Source: Kribbella catacumbae DSM 19601
GTDB taxonomy: Bacteria; Actinomycetota; Actinomycetes; Propionibacteriales; Kribbellaceae
Length of the DNA: 64,000 bases
Reading direction: 5' to 3'
Assembly (NCBI RefSeq): GCF_000372465.1
Contig: NZ_AQUZ01000008.1
Span: 141-64,140 of the forward strand
Part shown: piece after piece, positions 8,203 to 16,589 of the stretch
How positions within the stretch are numbered: position 1 is the stretch's first letter
How the letters are laid out: each line of letters opens with the position of its first letter
Position numbers and translations under genes: made by a program
Notes under the pieces: generated by a model
The model's database searches: none
What the model was told of the DNA's origin: nothing
What the model saw: only the letters and a program-made list of their open reading frames with translations

Positions 8203-8219
8203 GGTTATGTCTTTACCAG

Positions 8220-9071
8220 TTACTCGCGGCGGGCTTGGAGGAGGACTGCGGCGAGGAGGACGGCTGCACCGGTGAGGCTGAGAGCGGTCAGGTGCTCGTG
8301 GAACGCGAGTACGCCGATGAGTGCGGCTAGGAGTGGTTCGATCAGGGCGATGACGGCGGCCGTGGACGCGCGGATCGCTCTGAGTCCGGTGTAGAACAAG
8401 GCGTAGGCGAGTGCGGTCGGTACGAGACCGAAGTACGCGAGCAGAGGCCAACTGTCCGGTGCTGGGGTGATTCCTGTTGTCATTGCCAACGGCAACAAGA
8501 TGAGTGCGCCGGCGGTGAAGCCGAGCAAGGCGCTGGTGATGGGGTCTTGCTGATCGCGACTGAGCAGGGTGGTGAGCGCGTAGCCGGCCCCTGACAGGAG
8601 TGAGAAGGCGATGCCCGCGATCGATGCGCCGCCGGTGCCTCCACCGCCGGAGATGAGAAGGGCCAGCCCGAGTACTGCGAGTAGCAGCGTGCCGGTGATG
8701 CGTTCGCGAGCACCCAGAGCGATGAAGAGTGGGCCGACGCCGAGTGAGATGACGGTGGCGACGGCGACGCCGACTCGTGGGATGGCGGCGAAGTACCCGA
8801 GTTGGCAGACAGCCAGGCCTAGGCCGCTGAGGAGGTAGCGCAGTGGGGCGGCCGCGAACTGGCGGGCGATCCGGCCCCGCCGAAGTAGGCGGCAGGCGGC
8901 TGCGAGCCAGATGGCACCGCTGAGCAGGCGCCAGAAGGAGATCGCTGTCGAGTTCAGGCCGCTGTCTTGGAGGAGCAGGGCGCCGGTGGGGCCGCCAGTG
9001 CCCCAGGCGATTCCGGCCAGGGCGACGTACAGGAGACCACGCGCCGAAGACGGCGCGAGACGGTGATGCAT
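8220..9071 (-). CDS. EamA/DMT-family transporter
   Basis: A 283-residue drug/metabolite transporter with ten hydrophobic helices in two EamA repeats of five (residues ~10-140 and ~145-280). The N-terminal repeat opens with ALAGIAWGTGGPTGALLLQ and the second ends with the usual EPLLAALIGVLAFHE segment. It probably exports small metabolites or amino acids; the substrate is not readable. The start is taken at the ATG at 9069-9071 with GGAG upstream. The 154 bp between its leader and the next methyltransferase hold two weak hairpins (CCCAGG/CCTGGG near 9131-9149 and a CCGC/GCGG one near 9168-9177) but no other gene. Confidence 0.87.
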   Translation of the reverse strand: MHHRLAPSSARGLLYVALAGIAWGTGGPTGALLLQDSGLNSTAISFWRLLSGAIWLAAACRLLRRGRIARQFAAAPLRYLLSGLGLAVCQLGYFAAIPRVGVAVATVISLGVGPLFIALGARERITGTLLLAVLGLALLISGGGGTGGASIAGIAFSLLSGAGYALTTLLSRDQQDPITSALLGFTAGALILLPLAMTTGITPAPDSWPLLAYFGLVPTALAYALFYTGLRAIRASTAAVIALIEPLLAALIGVLAFHEHLTALSLTGAAVLLAAVLLQARRE

Positions 9072-9279
9072 CAGACACTCCACGGTGTTCGCAGGAAGAG
9101 ATCGGGGCGTCTGCGAACAGCCCAAAGAAGCCCAGGTCAGAACCCTGGGCGCGCTGAGGTTGGCCGTCCGCTAAGCGGCGGCCGGCGGAGTGATGATTCG
9201 ATGCATGTTCGCGACCCTAGCAACCCGCCGACCCGACCACCGAACCGTTTTCGAGCTGCAGGTACGAGGCCCGCCGACG

Positions 9280-9975
9280 CTATGCGTTCTGCGGTCGTTT
9301 TTCTGCACGCAGTGCCAGAACCCATGGGACCGGATCGTTGCGTGGCTCGGCGGCCTGGGTGATGCTCAGGCCTGCTGCAGTGAGTGAGTTGAGCAGGTCG
9401 GCGAGTGGTAGGTGTCGCATGCCGAGGCGTTGGCGGATGCCATCCTTGCCCCACCAGGGCGCGGGCGGATGTGGGCCGGCGGTGCGGTACGTCGGGTGGA
9501 TGATGCGCCGGCCATCGTCGCGGGCTTCGGTGTGTGGGCCGTTGAAGCATGGGTGGGCCCCGTAGTACGCCAGGACGCCGCCCGGACGCAGTACGCGGGC
9601 GGCCTCGCGGAGTACCGAGGTGAAGTCGTCGACGTCGGTGGAAAGCCATAGGACCGCGACAGTTGTGAAGACCTCGTCGGCGAACGGCAGAGTGGCGGCG
9701 TCGGCCTGGACAAGGGCCTCCCCGCAGGCGGTGCGTGGTCGGGCGAGACGCAGCTGGTCCGCGGAGTACTCGAGGCCGATGACGGTGCGTCCGGTGGCGC
9801 GCAGCGTCTGCAGATTCTGGCCGGTACCGCAGCCGAGATCCAGGCACAGGCCGACTCCCTGGCCGAGCAGATCCATCAGAGGGGAGCGATTGGCGTCGGC
9901 CGCGGCGGCGTTTTGTTCGTCGTACCAGTCGGCGAGGCCGTCATAGCGCGCGGGCGGCTTCAGTATGCGTGTCAT
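9280..9975 (-). CDS. Class I SAM-dependent methyltransferase
   Basis: A 231-residue methyltransferase. Motif I is LDLGCGTGQN, followed by the acidic residue in V-I-G-L-E-Y-S, then QADAATLPFAD (motif II region) and ARVLRPGGVLAYYG (motif IV/post-IV). This is a Methyltransf_11 (UbiE-like) layout. The start at 9973-9975 is backed by AGAGGAG. It diverges from a second methyltransferase at 10091, with 115 bp between the starts. Substrate unknown. Confidence 0.88.
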   Translation of the reverse strand: MTRILKPPARYDGLADWYDEQNAAAADANRSPLMDLLGQGVGLCLDLGCGTGQNLQTLRATGRTVIGLEYSADQLRLARPRTACGEALVQADAATLPFADEVFTTVAVLWLSTDVDDFTSVLREAARVLRPGGVLAYYGAHPCFNGPHTEARDDGRRIIHPTYRTAGPHPPAPWWGKDGIRQRLGMRHLPLADLLNSLTAAGLSITQAAEPRNDPVPWVLALRAEKRPQNA

Positions 9976-10090
9976 AGCGAACTCCTCTCGGCGCCTCAAT
10001 CGAATCACCGTAGGCACGGCGCCTGCCGAACCGTCGACCGGGTGTCGGCCGGAGGTCGGTTGCACCGGGTGGCAATTAGCATCCGGGGCT

Positions 10091-10756
10091 ATGAATGCCT
10101 TGCGTATCGAGCAACCTGTTGATCTTGAGTTGGTGCGGAGCTCCTATGACCGTGTCGCTGACAACTACGTCGAGATGAATCTTGGTGACATCACGGCATA
10201 TCCCTGGTTGCGGACGGCGATCGACGGGTTCGCGGCTGCGGTGCGGGGGCTTGGGCCGGTACTGGATGTGGGGTGTGGTCCTGGAAGCGTGACTGCGTAT
10301 CTGGCCGAGAGCGGGCTCGATGTGTCCGGGGTCGATCTGTCGGCGCGGATGATCGAGCATGCTCGGCGGTTGCATCCTGGGCTGCGGTTTGACGTTGCTT
10401 CGGCGACCGAGTTGGAGTTGGTGGAGTCGTCGCTCGGGGGGATTCTTGGGTGGTGGTCGCTGTTCAATCTGCCGCGGCACATTCTTCCCTCGGTGATCGA
10501 GTCCTTCGCCCGGGCGTTGGTTCCGGGTGGGCATTTCATCATCGGAACCCACCTGGGGGACGGCGAGATCGTACGGACCGAGGCGTACGGCGCAGTACCG
10601 GTCAGCTGGACAACTCATCTGTGGCAGCCCGATGAGCTCTGGGCCATTCTAGGGAAGGCCGGCCTCGATCCGGTGGCCGAACTGCGGCTTACCGAGAGCG
10701 TGGCCGGCGTTCCTTCCTTGGTGCTCGTCGCCCAACGAGCTCAGATTTCTTTGTAG
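10091..10756 (+). CDS. Class I SAM-dependent methyltransferase
   Basis: 221 residues with motif I VLDVGCGPGS, then G-V-D-L-S-A-R-M-I-E-H-A-R and FARALVPGGHFIIGTH, a Methyltransf_25/11-type fold. It is related to, but not a close duplicate of, the divergent methyltransferase at 9280-9975. The ATG at 10091 fits the fold (S-Y-D-R-V-A-D-N-Y near the start). Its last 16 bp overlap the stop of a GNAT remnant on the other strand. Substrate unknown. Confidence 0.88.
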   Translation: MNALRIEQPVDLELVRSSYDRVADNYVEMNLGDITAYPWLRTAIDGFAAAVRGLGPVLDVGCGPGSVTAYLAESGLDVSGVDLSARMIEHARRLHPGLRFDVASATELELVESSLGGILGWWSLFNLPRHILPSVIESFARALVPGGHFIIGTHLGDGEIVRTEAYGAVPVSWTTHLWQPDELWAILGKAGLDPVAELRLTESVAGVPSLVLVAQRAQISL

Positions 10757-11064
10757 TACCTGGTTGCTGGGAAGGGCGTGCAGCCGAGGCTTTCGTACAG
10801 GGCGCGGGCCGGTGCGTGGAATTCATCCCCACCGGTGCCGATCTCGATGACTTCGACGCCGCGGTTCTTCAGGGCTGTGAAGGCGTGTTCGCAGAGGGTC
10901 TTGCCGAGTCCATGCCTGCGGTGACTCGAGGCGATTGCCAGGATGTCAATTTCGCCGTGGCGCCTTGCTGGGTTGAGGTTCCAGGCGATGTAGCCGACGA
11001 TGGCGCCGACGTCCTCTGCGACGACGACGTACCGGTTCAGGTCCGGGTCGTGGAGGGTTCGAGA
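10741..11064 (-). pseudogene. GNAT acetyltransferase, 5'-truncated remnant
   Basis: The minus strand encodes a clear GNAT C-terminus: V-A-E-D-V-G-A-I-V-G-Y-I-A-W-N-L, then I-D-I-L-A-I-A-S-S-H-R-R-H-G-L-G-K (motif A, the R/Q-x-x-G-x-G/A acetyl-CoA loop), then A-R-A-L-Y-E-S-L-G-C-T-P-F (motif B), ending Y-Y-K-E-I and TGA at 10741. No ATG, GTG or TTG occurs in frame before the acetyl-CoA motif, and the upstream frame runs into the VOC remnant. The first 30-40 residues of the fold and the start codon are therefore lost. Confidence 0.7.
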
Positions 11065-11069
11065 CCTGC

Positions 11070-11212
11070 TTAGGCCACGGTGTAGACGCTGATCTCTATG
11101 AGGTTTGCGTCGGGGTGCGGATGTAGACGCTGGTGATTGGGCCGAGGCTCCGGTTCCCGGGGACTGGGCCCTGCTCGAGTTGTATGCCTGCGGTCGTCAG
11201 GCGGTGTTGCCA
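11070..11212 (-). pseudogene. VOC (glyoxalase-like) protein, C-terminal remnant with frameshift
   Basis: The minus strand reads W-Q-H-R-L-T-T-A-G-I-Q-L-E-Q-G-P-V-P-G-N, then L-G-P-I-T-S-V-Y-I-R-T-P. After a one-base change in the G-run at 11112-11115 it continues D-A-N-L-I-E-I-S-V-Y-T-V-A and TAA at 11070. This is the classic C-terminal strand pair of VOC proteins (T-S-V-Y-x-R-D-P-D-G-N-L-I-E). Without correction the frame stops at 11096. The N-terminal part is absent; unrelated sequence starts near 11213. Confidence 0.6.
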
Positions 11213-11620
11213 ATTCCCAAACCACGGGCGTTCCGGTATGCGCGATAGCGCCCTATGGGGCCAATAGCCTGCTACAGCGCGCCATCGGCCCCAGAATCCG
11301 CCATCGGTAAGCCGCAAACCGGCGTGGCCGGCATGGATGAAGGGTGATCTGGCCCGCCTGGCTCGGGCTTGGCCGCGTACGCCGGTACGTAGCCCTCCGG
11401 CCGATGTCGGGAAGGGGCCGGACATCCGTGCATACCCGTCTTCGGGTAGCAAGCGCTTCCCTCGGTGTGTCGGGGCGTTGGGAGCGGGGTGTGGGTGCGC
11501 GGCGGTCCGCGCGCTTGTCCGTGCACCTGCCTGCGGGTCGGCGTCAGCGTGGTACCTCCCCCGAACCGCTTTGCCACCGGGTCTTGGGCCTGGGCCCTGG
11601 CTCCAGGGAGGATGGGGCGC
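11213..11620. other. Non-coding stretch with no supported gene
   Basis: About 400 bp between the VOC remnant and the next gene. Frames on both strands are open by chance (high GC) but give arginine/proline-rich nonsense. A 6-bp hairpin TACCCG-TCTT-CGGGTA lies near 11433-11448 and CCCTGG-CT-CCAGGG near 11596-11609, the latter overlapping the ribosome site region of the following gene. The abrupt change of character at ~11213 suggests that a rearrangement joined foreign sequence to the VOC fragment. Confidence 0.4.
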
Positions 11621-12151
11621 ATGGACGAGGACTTCACGGTTGAGCAGGCGCGACTGGTGGAGGTCGAGGCTGAAGCTGAGGCCGAGCGGATTCGGCAGGA
11701 GGTCAAAGATGCCGCGGCTGACCCGGTGGTTCAGGAGGAGTGGATCCGGCAGTCGAATCTGATTTACGGCGGGCTGGTGGGCGCCGGGCTGGTGGTGGTG
11801 CAGCCGTTCTTGACCGAGGATTCGCTGGATCCGTCGGCGATGGTTTGCGTGATCGCAATCGCTGTCTCGATCCCGTTGCTCGCCGCGCTCCTGATGCTGA
11901 ATCGGCAGGAGGCGTTTCGTCGTCGGGTGAGCAAGTCGCTGGCTGTCGAGGTGGCCAAGTCGGTGGCTCAAGGCTCGGCGTACGTCGGCATCACGGCGGG
12001 CTTCTGGCATATGTCCATGGTTGCCGGGATCGTGTTCCTGGCCGTGGGAGCCGTCGCGCTGGGAGTTCACTCCTCGGGGTACACGCAGCTGGAGTACGAC
12101 CCGAAGTTCCGCTCGCTATTCCGTCCCCGCAAGCCACAAACGAAGGACTAG
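11621..12151 (+). CDS. Membrane protein with N-terminal charged helix
   Basis: A 176-residue protein. An acidic/basic helix (E-A-E-A-E-A-E-R-I-R-Q-E-V-K, residues ~12-28) is followed by four hydrophobic segments: NLIYGGLVGAGLVVVQPFL, AMVCVIAIAVSIPLLAALLM, a weaker SVAQGSAYVGITAGFW and SMVAGIVFLAVGAVALGV. It ends in a basic tail. The start is taken at the ATG at 11621 with AGGGAGG about ten bases upstream; an ATG at 11612 abuts that site. The last four bases (CTAG) also form the stop of the convergent regulator. No family is recognised. Confidence 0.6.
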   Translation: MDEDFTVEQARLVEVEAEAEAERIRQEVKDAAADPVVQEEWIRQSNLIYGGLVGAGLVVVQPFLTEDSLDPSAMVCVIAIAVSIPLLAALLMLNRQEAFRRRVSKSLAVEVAKSVAQGSAYVGITAGFWHMSMVAGIVFLAVGAVALGVHSSGYTQLEYDPKFRSLFRPRKPQTKD

Positions 12152-12900
12152 CCGCGATCTGAACTCGTGCCGTCCGCGGGTTTTGTGTGGAGGACTTCAC
12201 GGACCTGCTCGGCGGCGCGGAGGATGCTCTCGCTGATGAAGTCGCTGAAGCGGGCGATGTTCTCCAGGCGCGCGGCGGCCGGAGTACCGGCGCCGAGGAC
12301 GCTGACGCCCTGCCGTGCGGTCTCGGCGATCTGGGCGCTGCCGCGGGCGCTGGCGATCGTCGACTGGTACCAGACGTCGTCGTCGACGAAGTAGCGCTCG
12401 CGGTGGCGATCGTCTCGGCCAACGTCGCGGCGTTCCCGGCGGAGGAGGCCCTGGGCTTCGAGGAACGTGATCGCCTTGGAGACCGACGCCGGGCTGATCT
12501 GGAGGTGCTGGACCAGTTCGGCCGCGGTGACGCTGCCCGCGTCGGCGATGAGGAGGCAGGTCAGCACCCGGGCCATCATCTTGGGCAGGCCCTGTTGCAT
12601 CAGCAGGGTGGTGAACGCTTCCTCGTACTCCCGCACGGCCTCGTCGTCCCGCCCGTGGCCCTGCGCCAGCGCTCTCTGCTCCCGGGGTGGCGTTTGCGCG
12701 CGCCGATGGGCGCGGCGCTCCGCGGCACGCTGGGCCAGGTCGGCGCGGTACGAGGTGGGGCCGCCGCTGCGCATCACCTCACGCGTGATCGTCGAGGTGG
12801 GGCGGTCGAGACGCCGGGCGATCTCCGCGTAGGCGAGGCCGTCGGCCAGCCCCAGCGCGATCTGCTGACGCTCCTGCTGGGTGAGTCTGCCTCCCGACAC
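12148..12900 (-). CDS. GbsR/MarR-like winged-helix regulator with an extra N-terminal HTH
   Basis: A 250-residue DNA-binding protein. Residues ~5-40 form a helix-turn-helix (T-Q-Q-E-R-Q-Q-I-A-L-G-L-A, then AEIARRLDRPTSTITREV) like the IS30/HTH_38 type. A MarR/GbsR winged helix follows at ~100-170 (MMARVLTCLLIADAG, then LQISPASVSKAITFLEAQGL). The GTG at 12898-12900 preceded by AAGGGGG is the best start; a longer frame runs on but lacks a ribosome site. It is divergent from the DUF4097 gene, and the 221 bp between them hold repeated GCAACG/CGTTGC-type motifs, so it very likely represses both itself and that gene. Confidence 0.82.
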   Translation of the reverse strand: MSGGRLTQQERQQIALGLADGLAYAEIARRLDRPTSTITREVMRSGGPTSYRADLAQRAAERRAHRRAQTPPREQRALAQGHGRDDEAVREYEEAFTTLLMQQGLPKMMARVLTCLLIADAGSVTAAELVQHLQISPASVSKAITFLEAQGLLRRERRDVGRDDRHRERYFVDDDVWYQSTIASARGSAQIAETARQGVSVLGAGTPAAARLENIARFSDFISESILRAAEQVREVLHTKPADGTSSDRG

Positions 12901-13066
12901 CGGGATCCCCCTTCTTCGAAGGCCGCCAGCGTAGCGTTCGCCGCTGCCTGATGCAACGCTGACGGCGATGCAGCATTGCGTTTGGTTCATGGCTGTTGCA
13001 ACGAAATATAGCCTTTGACCTGCGCATATGCAGTCTCTACGCAACGAAGCAGTTGTCAGATTCACA

Positions 13067-13082
13067 AACGCAACGTAGCGTT
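13067..13082. promoter_or_regulatory. AACGC-N6-GCGTT palindrome, candidate operator
   Basis: AACGCAACGTAGCGTT has perfect 5-bp arms and ends 39 bp before the DUF4097 start. The intergenic region repeats parts of it: CGTAGCGTTC occurs at about 12929 and 13075, and GCAACG or its complement recurs near 12953, 12996, 13041 and 13071. This is consistent with several sites for the divergent GbsR/MarR-like regulator. Confidence 0.45.
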
Positions 13083-13121
13083 CTCGATATCAGAAACAAC
13101 AACAGAGACCAGGAGAACATC

Positions 13122-13793
13122 ATGCAGAAGTTCGAGACCCCCGCCGCTATCACCGCCGTCGTGGACATCCCCGCCGGGCGCATCCAGGTCATCGCCGCTG
13201 ACCGGGCCGACACCACCGTCGAGGTCCGGCCGGCCAACGCTTCCAAGGGCCGCGACGTGAAGGCCGCCGAGCAGACCAAGGTCGAGTTCAGCGACGGCGT
13301 ACTGCGGATCGTGGCCCCGGAGGGGAAGAATCAGATCCTCGGCGCGTCCGGATCCATCGAGGTGACGGTCCAGCTGCCCACCGGTTCCAGCGTCGAGGCC
13401 AAGGCGGGCGCTGCCGAGTTCCGGGGTGTCGGACGGCTCGGCGACGTCGCCTGCGAGGGCGCGAACGGCGAGGTCAAGATCGACGAGGCCGCGAGCATGC
13501 GGCTAGCCGCCCTGGCCGGTGACGTCACGGTCGGCCGTCTGACCGGGTCCGCGGAGATCAGCACCCAGAAGGGCGACATCCACGTCGCCGAGGCCACCGC
13601 AGGCAAGCTCGTACTGCGTACCGTGATGGGCAACGTGACGGTCGACGCCGCCCCCGGAGTCTCCGCCTCGCTCGACGCCGGTACGAGCTACGGCCGGGTC
13701 AGCAACTCGCTGAAGAACACCGAAGGCGCCACCGCCGGCCTCACCATCCACGCCACCACCGACCACGGCGACATCACCGCCCGCAGCCTGTAA
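13122..13793 (+). CDS. DUF4097 family beta-strand repeat protein
   Basis: A 223-residue cytosolic protein made of repeating beta strands (I-T-A-V-V-D-I-P-A-G-R-I-Q-V-I, I-E-V-T-V-Q-L-P-T-G-S, G-D-V-A-C-E-G-A-N-G-E-V, G-D-I-H-V-A-E-A, H-G-D-I-T-A-R-S-L), the right-handed beta-roll pattern of DUF4097 (adhesin-like) proteins. There is no signal peptide. The start at 13122 follows AGGAG. In related actinomycetes such genes sit beside a divergent regulator of this type and an ABC transporter; no transporter is present here. Role unknown; regulation by the divergent gene is likely. Confidence 0.82.
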   Translation: MQKFETPAAITAVVDIPAGRIQVIAADRADTTVEVRPANASKGRDVKAAEQTKVEFSDGVLRIVAPEGKNQILGASGSIEVTVQLPTGSSVEAKAGAAEFRGVGRLGDVACEGANGEVKIDEAASMRLAALAGDVTVGRLTGSAEISTQKGDIHVAEATAGKLVLRTVMGNVTVDAAPGVSASLDAGTSYGRVSNSLKNTEGATAGLTIHATTDHGDITARSL

Positions 13794-13850
13794 CACGCAG
13801 CCTTTAAGGAGGGCCTGAGTGGCGGCAGATCACGTACCAGCTGGTGATCC

Positions 13851-14231
13851 TCAGGGATCTGGGATGGTCTCGGTCTGGTTCTGTTCGGTGAGGGACAAGT
13901 GGCTCGTCACGCGGTAGCGGTCACCGCGATAGGCCGCGCGGGTGTACTCGAAGAGCCGGCCGTGCTGGTCGCGGGTCACTCGTTCGAGGACGAGGATCGG
14001 TGCGCCCTCGGTCAGTCCGAGGAGGCCGGCCTCGGTGGCATCCGCTGCGGCTGCTTCGTGGACCTGTTCGGCGTCCGTTGGGAGTACGCCGTACTGCTCG
14101 CGCAGCAGGGCGTAGAACGATCCGGTTTCGATCGCCCCGAGATCGAGCGACGGGACGAGCTCGTCCAGGACGTGAATGATCTCCAGCGACAGCGGTTCAC
14201 CGTCGACGAGCCGCTGGCGGGCGATTCGCAC
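13851..14231 (-). pseudogene. Orphan UTRA domain of a GntR/HutC-type regulator, 5'-truncated
   Basis: 126 residues matching only the effector-binding UTRA domain: RIARQRLVDGEPLSLE, then G-S-F-Y-A-L-L-R-E-Q-Y-G-V, A-P-I-L-V-L-E-R-V-T and E-Y-T-R-A-A-Y-R-G-D-R-Y-R. The ~70-residue winged helix that should precede it is absent. An in-frame TGA lies two codons upstream of the GTG at 14229-14231, and the 100 bp upstream encode nothing HTH-like. A stand-alone ligand-binding protein is possible but a decayed HutC-type regulator is more likely. Confidence 0.6.
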
Positions 14232-14334
14232 TTGGCGTCAGGCGCTCCAGGCCATCAATGGGATGCTCGGCGGGGGCGCGTGAGCGCGGCAGCGAGCCGA
14301 ACTCCGGGACATTGATGGGCTGGAGCTCCGCTGG

Positions 14335-15390
14335 TTAGGCGGTGGCTGGTTCGCGGAGTTCGTGGCCGACGGCGTGCATGTGGTGTAGGCCCTGGGTGTA
14401 CGAGTCGATGATGGTGGTGGACAGGTACGGGACGCCGATTCGTTGGCAGTACGCGCGGACGGCGCCTTGGGCGTGGCGGAGGTTGGCGCGGGGCATGTTC
14501 GGGAAGAGGTGGTGTTCGATCTGGTAGTTCAGGCCGCCCATCATCCAGTCGGTGACCGGGTGACCGTTGACGTTGCGGGAGGTGCGGACCTGCTTTTCCA
14601 GGTGGCCCCAGTGGGTGTCGGCGCCGGGCATCTCCATGCCTTTGTGGTTCGGCGCGAACACGCTGCCCAGATGCAGTCCGAACAAGGCGTGATGCAGGAT
14701 CGCGAACACGATCGCCTTCTGCGGCGACATGATCAGCAGCAGCCCACCGAAGTACAGGGTGAGGTGTGCGGCGATCAGGCTGAGCTCCAGCCACGCTTCG
14801 CGAACCGGGCGACCGGCCAGGTAGCGGATGCTGGACACCTTCAGCGCGAGGCCTTCCAAGGTCAGCAGCGGGAAGAAGATGCGGGCCTGGTGGCACCTGA
14901 GCCAGCCGTGCAGGCCGGTACGGCCTTCGGCTTGGTCGAGGGTCCAGACGAGTACGCCGGCGGCGACGTCGGGGTCCTTGTCGGTGTGGTTGGGATTGGC
15001 GTGGTGACGGTTGTGTTTGTCGTTCCACCAGCCATAGCTCATCCCGAGCAGCAGGTTCGCGTGCAACTGCCCGAGCGCGTCGTGGAGGCGCCGGGAGCGG
15101 CCGATCTGCTGGTGACCGGCGTCGTGGCCGAAGAACGCTGCGCGGGTGGTGAACAGTGCGGCCGGGATCGCGAGGAGCAGTACGAGCCAGGAGTTGCCGA
15201 GCAGGATCAGGCCGGCTACGACCGCGGCCAGGCACAGCAGGTTCACCGCGATCGAGTCCAGGTAACGGCCGGTACGGCGTTGCAGCAGCCCAGAGTCCTT
15301 GATCTCGCGAAGCAGCGGTGTGAAGTCGCTGCCCTTGGACTTGGGACGGGTGGTGGTGGGCCGGTCGAGCAGGGCACTCATGGGTGCCAT
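14335..15390 (-). CDS. Membrane fatty-acid desaturase, acyl-lipid / delta-6-like
   Basis: 351 residues, a di-iron membrane desaturase. The three histidine boxes are HDAGH, HNRHH and QIEHH (with Q in place of the first H, as in delta-6/linoleoyl-CoA type enzymes), separated by hydrophobic pairs (A-V-N-L-L-C-L-A-A-V-V-A-G-L-I-L-L and others). It would need a ferredoxin or similar electron donor. The start is taken at the ATG at 15388-15390; a second ATG at 15381 is possible. It is divergent from the delta-9-type desaturase at 15606, suggesting joint control of membrane lipid unsaturation, for example in the cold. Confidence 0.88.
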   Translation of the reverse strand: MAPMSALLDRPTTTRPKSKGSDFTPLLREIKDSGLLQRRTGRYLDSIAVNLLCLAAVVAGLILLGNSWLVLLLAIPAALFTTRAAFFGHDAGHQQIGRSRRLHDALGQLHANLLLGMSYGWWNDKHNRHHANPNHTDKDPDVAAGVLVWTLDQAEGRTGLHGWLRCHQARIFFPLLTLEGLALKVSSIRYLAGRPVREAWLELSLIAAHLTLYFGGLLLIMSPQKAIVFAILHHALFGLHLGSVFAPNHKGMEMPGADTHWGHLEKQVRTSRNVNGHPVTDWMMGGLNYQIEHHLFPNMPRANLRHAQGAVRAYCQRIGVPYLSTTIIDSYTQGLHHMHAVGHELREPATA

Positions 15391-15605
15391 AAAGGAGAGG
15401 TCCTTCGCAATGGGGAGGTCCGGGCGGGAAACACAGACCGTTGAGCGGCGCCGGCCGATGCCGTCGTGCGGCACATCAAGATCCGTCGCCCTACCGAACT
15501 CAACGTCAGCGACGGCGGATGTATTCCCGGCGTCGGGCGTGGGCCGGAATAGAGATCGAGGTTAGGGGAACCTGGGTAGTGCAGCGCCGGCCTGAAGGGG
15601 ACCAC

Positions 15606-16547
15606 ATGACTTCTGCAGTACCTGACGATGATCCGCCTCCGGGCGAGTTCCAGCCCGTCGGCGGCAGGCTCGAGCGTGGGCTCATCTGGGTTTTCATCGT
15701 CGTGCCGACGGTCGCGCTCCTGCCTGGGATTTTCTTCGCCTGGGGCGGCTGGATCGGCTGGCACGACATCGTTCTTCTGGTGGTGTTCTACGTGATCACC
15801 AACACCGGTATCGGCGTCGGCTACCACCGGGGCTTCACCCACGGCGCCTTCAAGAGCAAGCGTGGCCTCAAGGTCGCCCTCGCCGTGGCCGGCAGTATGG
15901 CGCTCGAAGGCCCGGTCATCCGGTGGGTGGCCGACCACCGCAAACACCACAAGTTCTCCGACCGCGATGGCGACCCTCACTCGCCCTGGCGCTACGGCAC
16001 CTCCGCCTGGGCGGTGACCAAGGGGTTCATCTTCGCCCACGTCGGGTGGGTGCTGTGGGGCAAGGATCGCGCCGACCCGAAACGCTACGCTCCGGACCTC
16101 CTGAAGGACCGCGACATGGTGTCGATCTCGCGGCTCTTCCGTGCGCTGGTGGCGATCTCCGTGCTCGCCCCCGCGGTCATCGGTGGGCTGTGGGACAGAT
16201 CGTGGCACGGCGCCGCGACCGGCTTCTTCTGGGGCACGCTGGTCCGGATCGCGCTGATGCACCACGTGACGTTCTCGATCAACTCGATCTGTCATGTCAC
16301 CGGCAACAAACCCTTCACCGTCCGCGACCGGTCGGGAAACGTCTGGTGGCTGGCCATCCTGAGTCAGGGCGAGTCGTGGCACAACCTCCACCACGCCGAC
16401 CCCACGTGCGCACGCCATGGTGTGCTCAAGGGACAGGTCGACATCAACGCCTGCTACATCCGGCGCTTCGAACAGCTTGGTTGGGCATACGACGTCAAGT
16501 GGCCCGACCCGGAACGCCTTGAGAGAAAGCGCGTGGCAGCCGCTTAG
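15606..16547 (+). CDS. Acyl-CoA delta-9 desaturase (stearoyl-CoA desaturase family)
   Basis: A 313-residue membrane di-iron desaturase. The boxes are HRGFTH, HRKHH and HNLHH, exactly the SCD/DesC pattern, with D-R-D-G-D-P-H-S between boxes and four to five membrane helices. It inserts a cis double bond at C9 of saturated acyl chains. The ATG at 15606 follows GAAGGGGAC; a 55-residue upstream extension is rejected. The 215 bp to the divergent desaturase hold the shared promoter region. Downstream and convergent lies a decayed SARP gene. Confidence 0.9.
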   Translation: MTSAVPDDDPPPGEFQPVGGRLERGLIWVFIVVPTVALLPGIFFAWGGWIGWHDIVLLVVFYVITNTGIGVGYHRGFTHGAFKSKRGLKVALAVAGSMALEGPVIRWVADHRKHHKFSDRDGDPHSPWRYGTSAWAVTKGFIFAHVGWVLWGKDRADPKRYAPDLLKDRDMVSISRLFRALVAISVLAPAVIGGLWDRSWHGAATGFFWGTLVRIALMHHVTFSINSICHVTGNKPFTVRDRSGNVWWLAILSQGESWHNLHHADPTCARHGVLKGQVDINACYIRRFEQLGWAYDVKWPDPERLERKRVAAA

Positions 16548-16589
16548 AAGTGGACCGGATCGACCGCATCCTCAAGGCAGGGGTTCTGT

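Noticed and set aside
9171-9206. A 12-codon minus-strand frame (M-H-R-I-I-T-P-P-A-A-A) upstream of the EamA gene, followed by hairpins, as a possible attenuator leader peptide
   Set aside because: No run of a regulatory amino acid, a poorly placed ribosome site and weak hairpins; too little to support a leader peptide.
11213-11620. Riboswitch or tRNA in the gene-free stretch before the membrane protein gene
   Set aside because: No T-loop, anticodon arm or known riboswitch box could be found by eye; only small hairpins.
11096-12070. A long minus-strand open frame of 324 codons
   Set aside because: Arg/His/Pro-rich composition typical of an antisense frame; only its last part is meaningful, as the VOC remnant.
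14255-15235. A 326-codon minus-strand frame overlapping the desaturase gene
   Set aside because: Arg/Pro-rich shadow; the other frame has all three desaturase histidine boxes.
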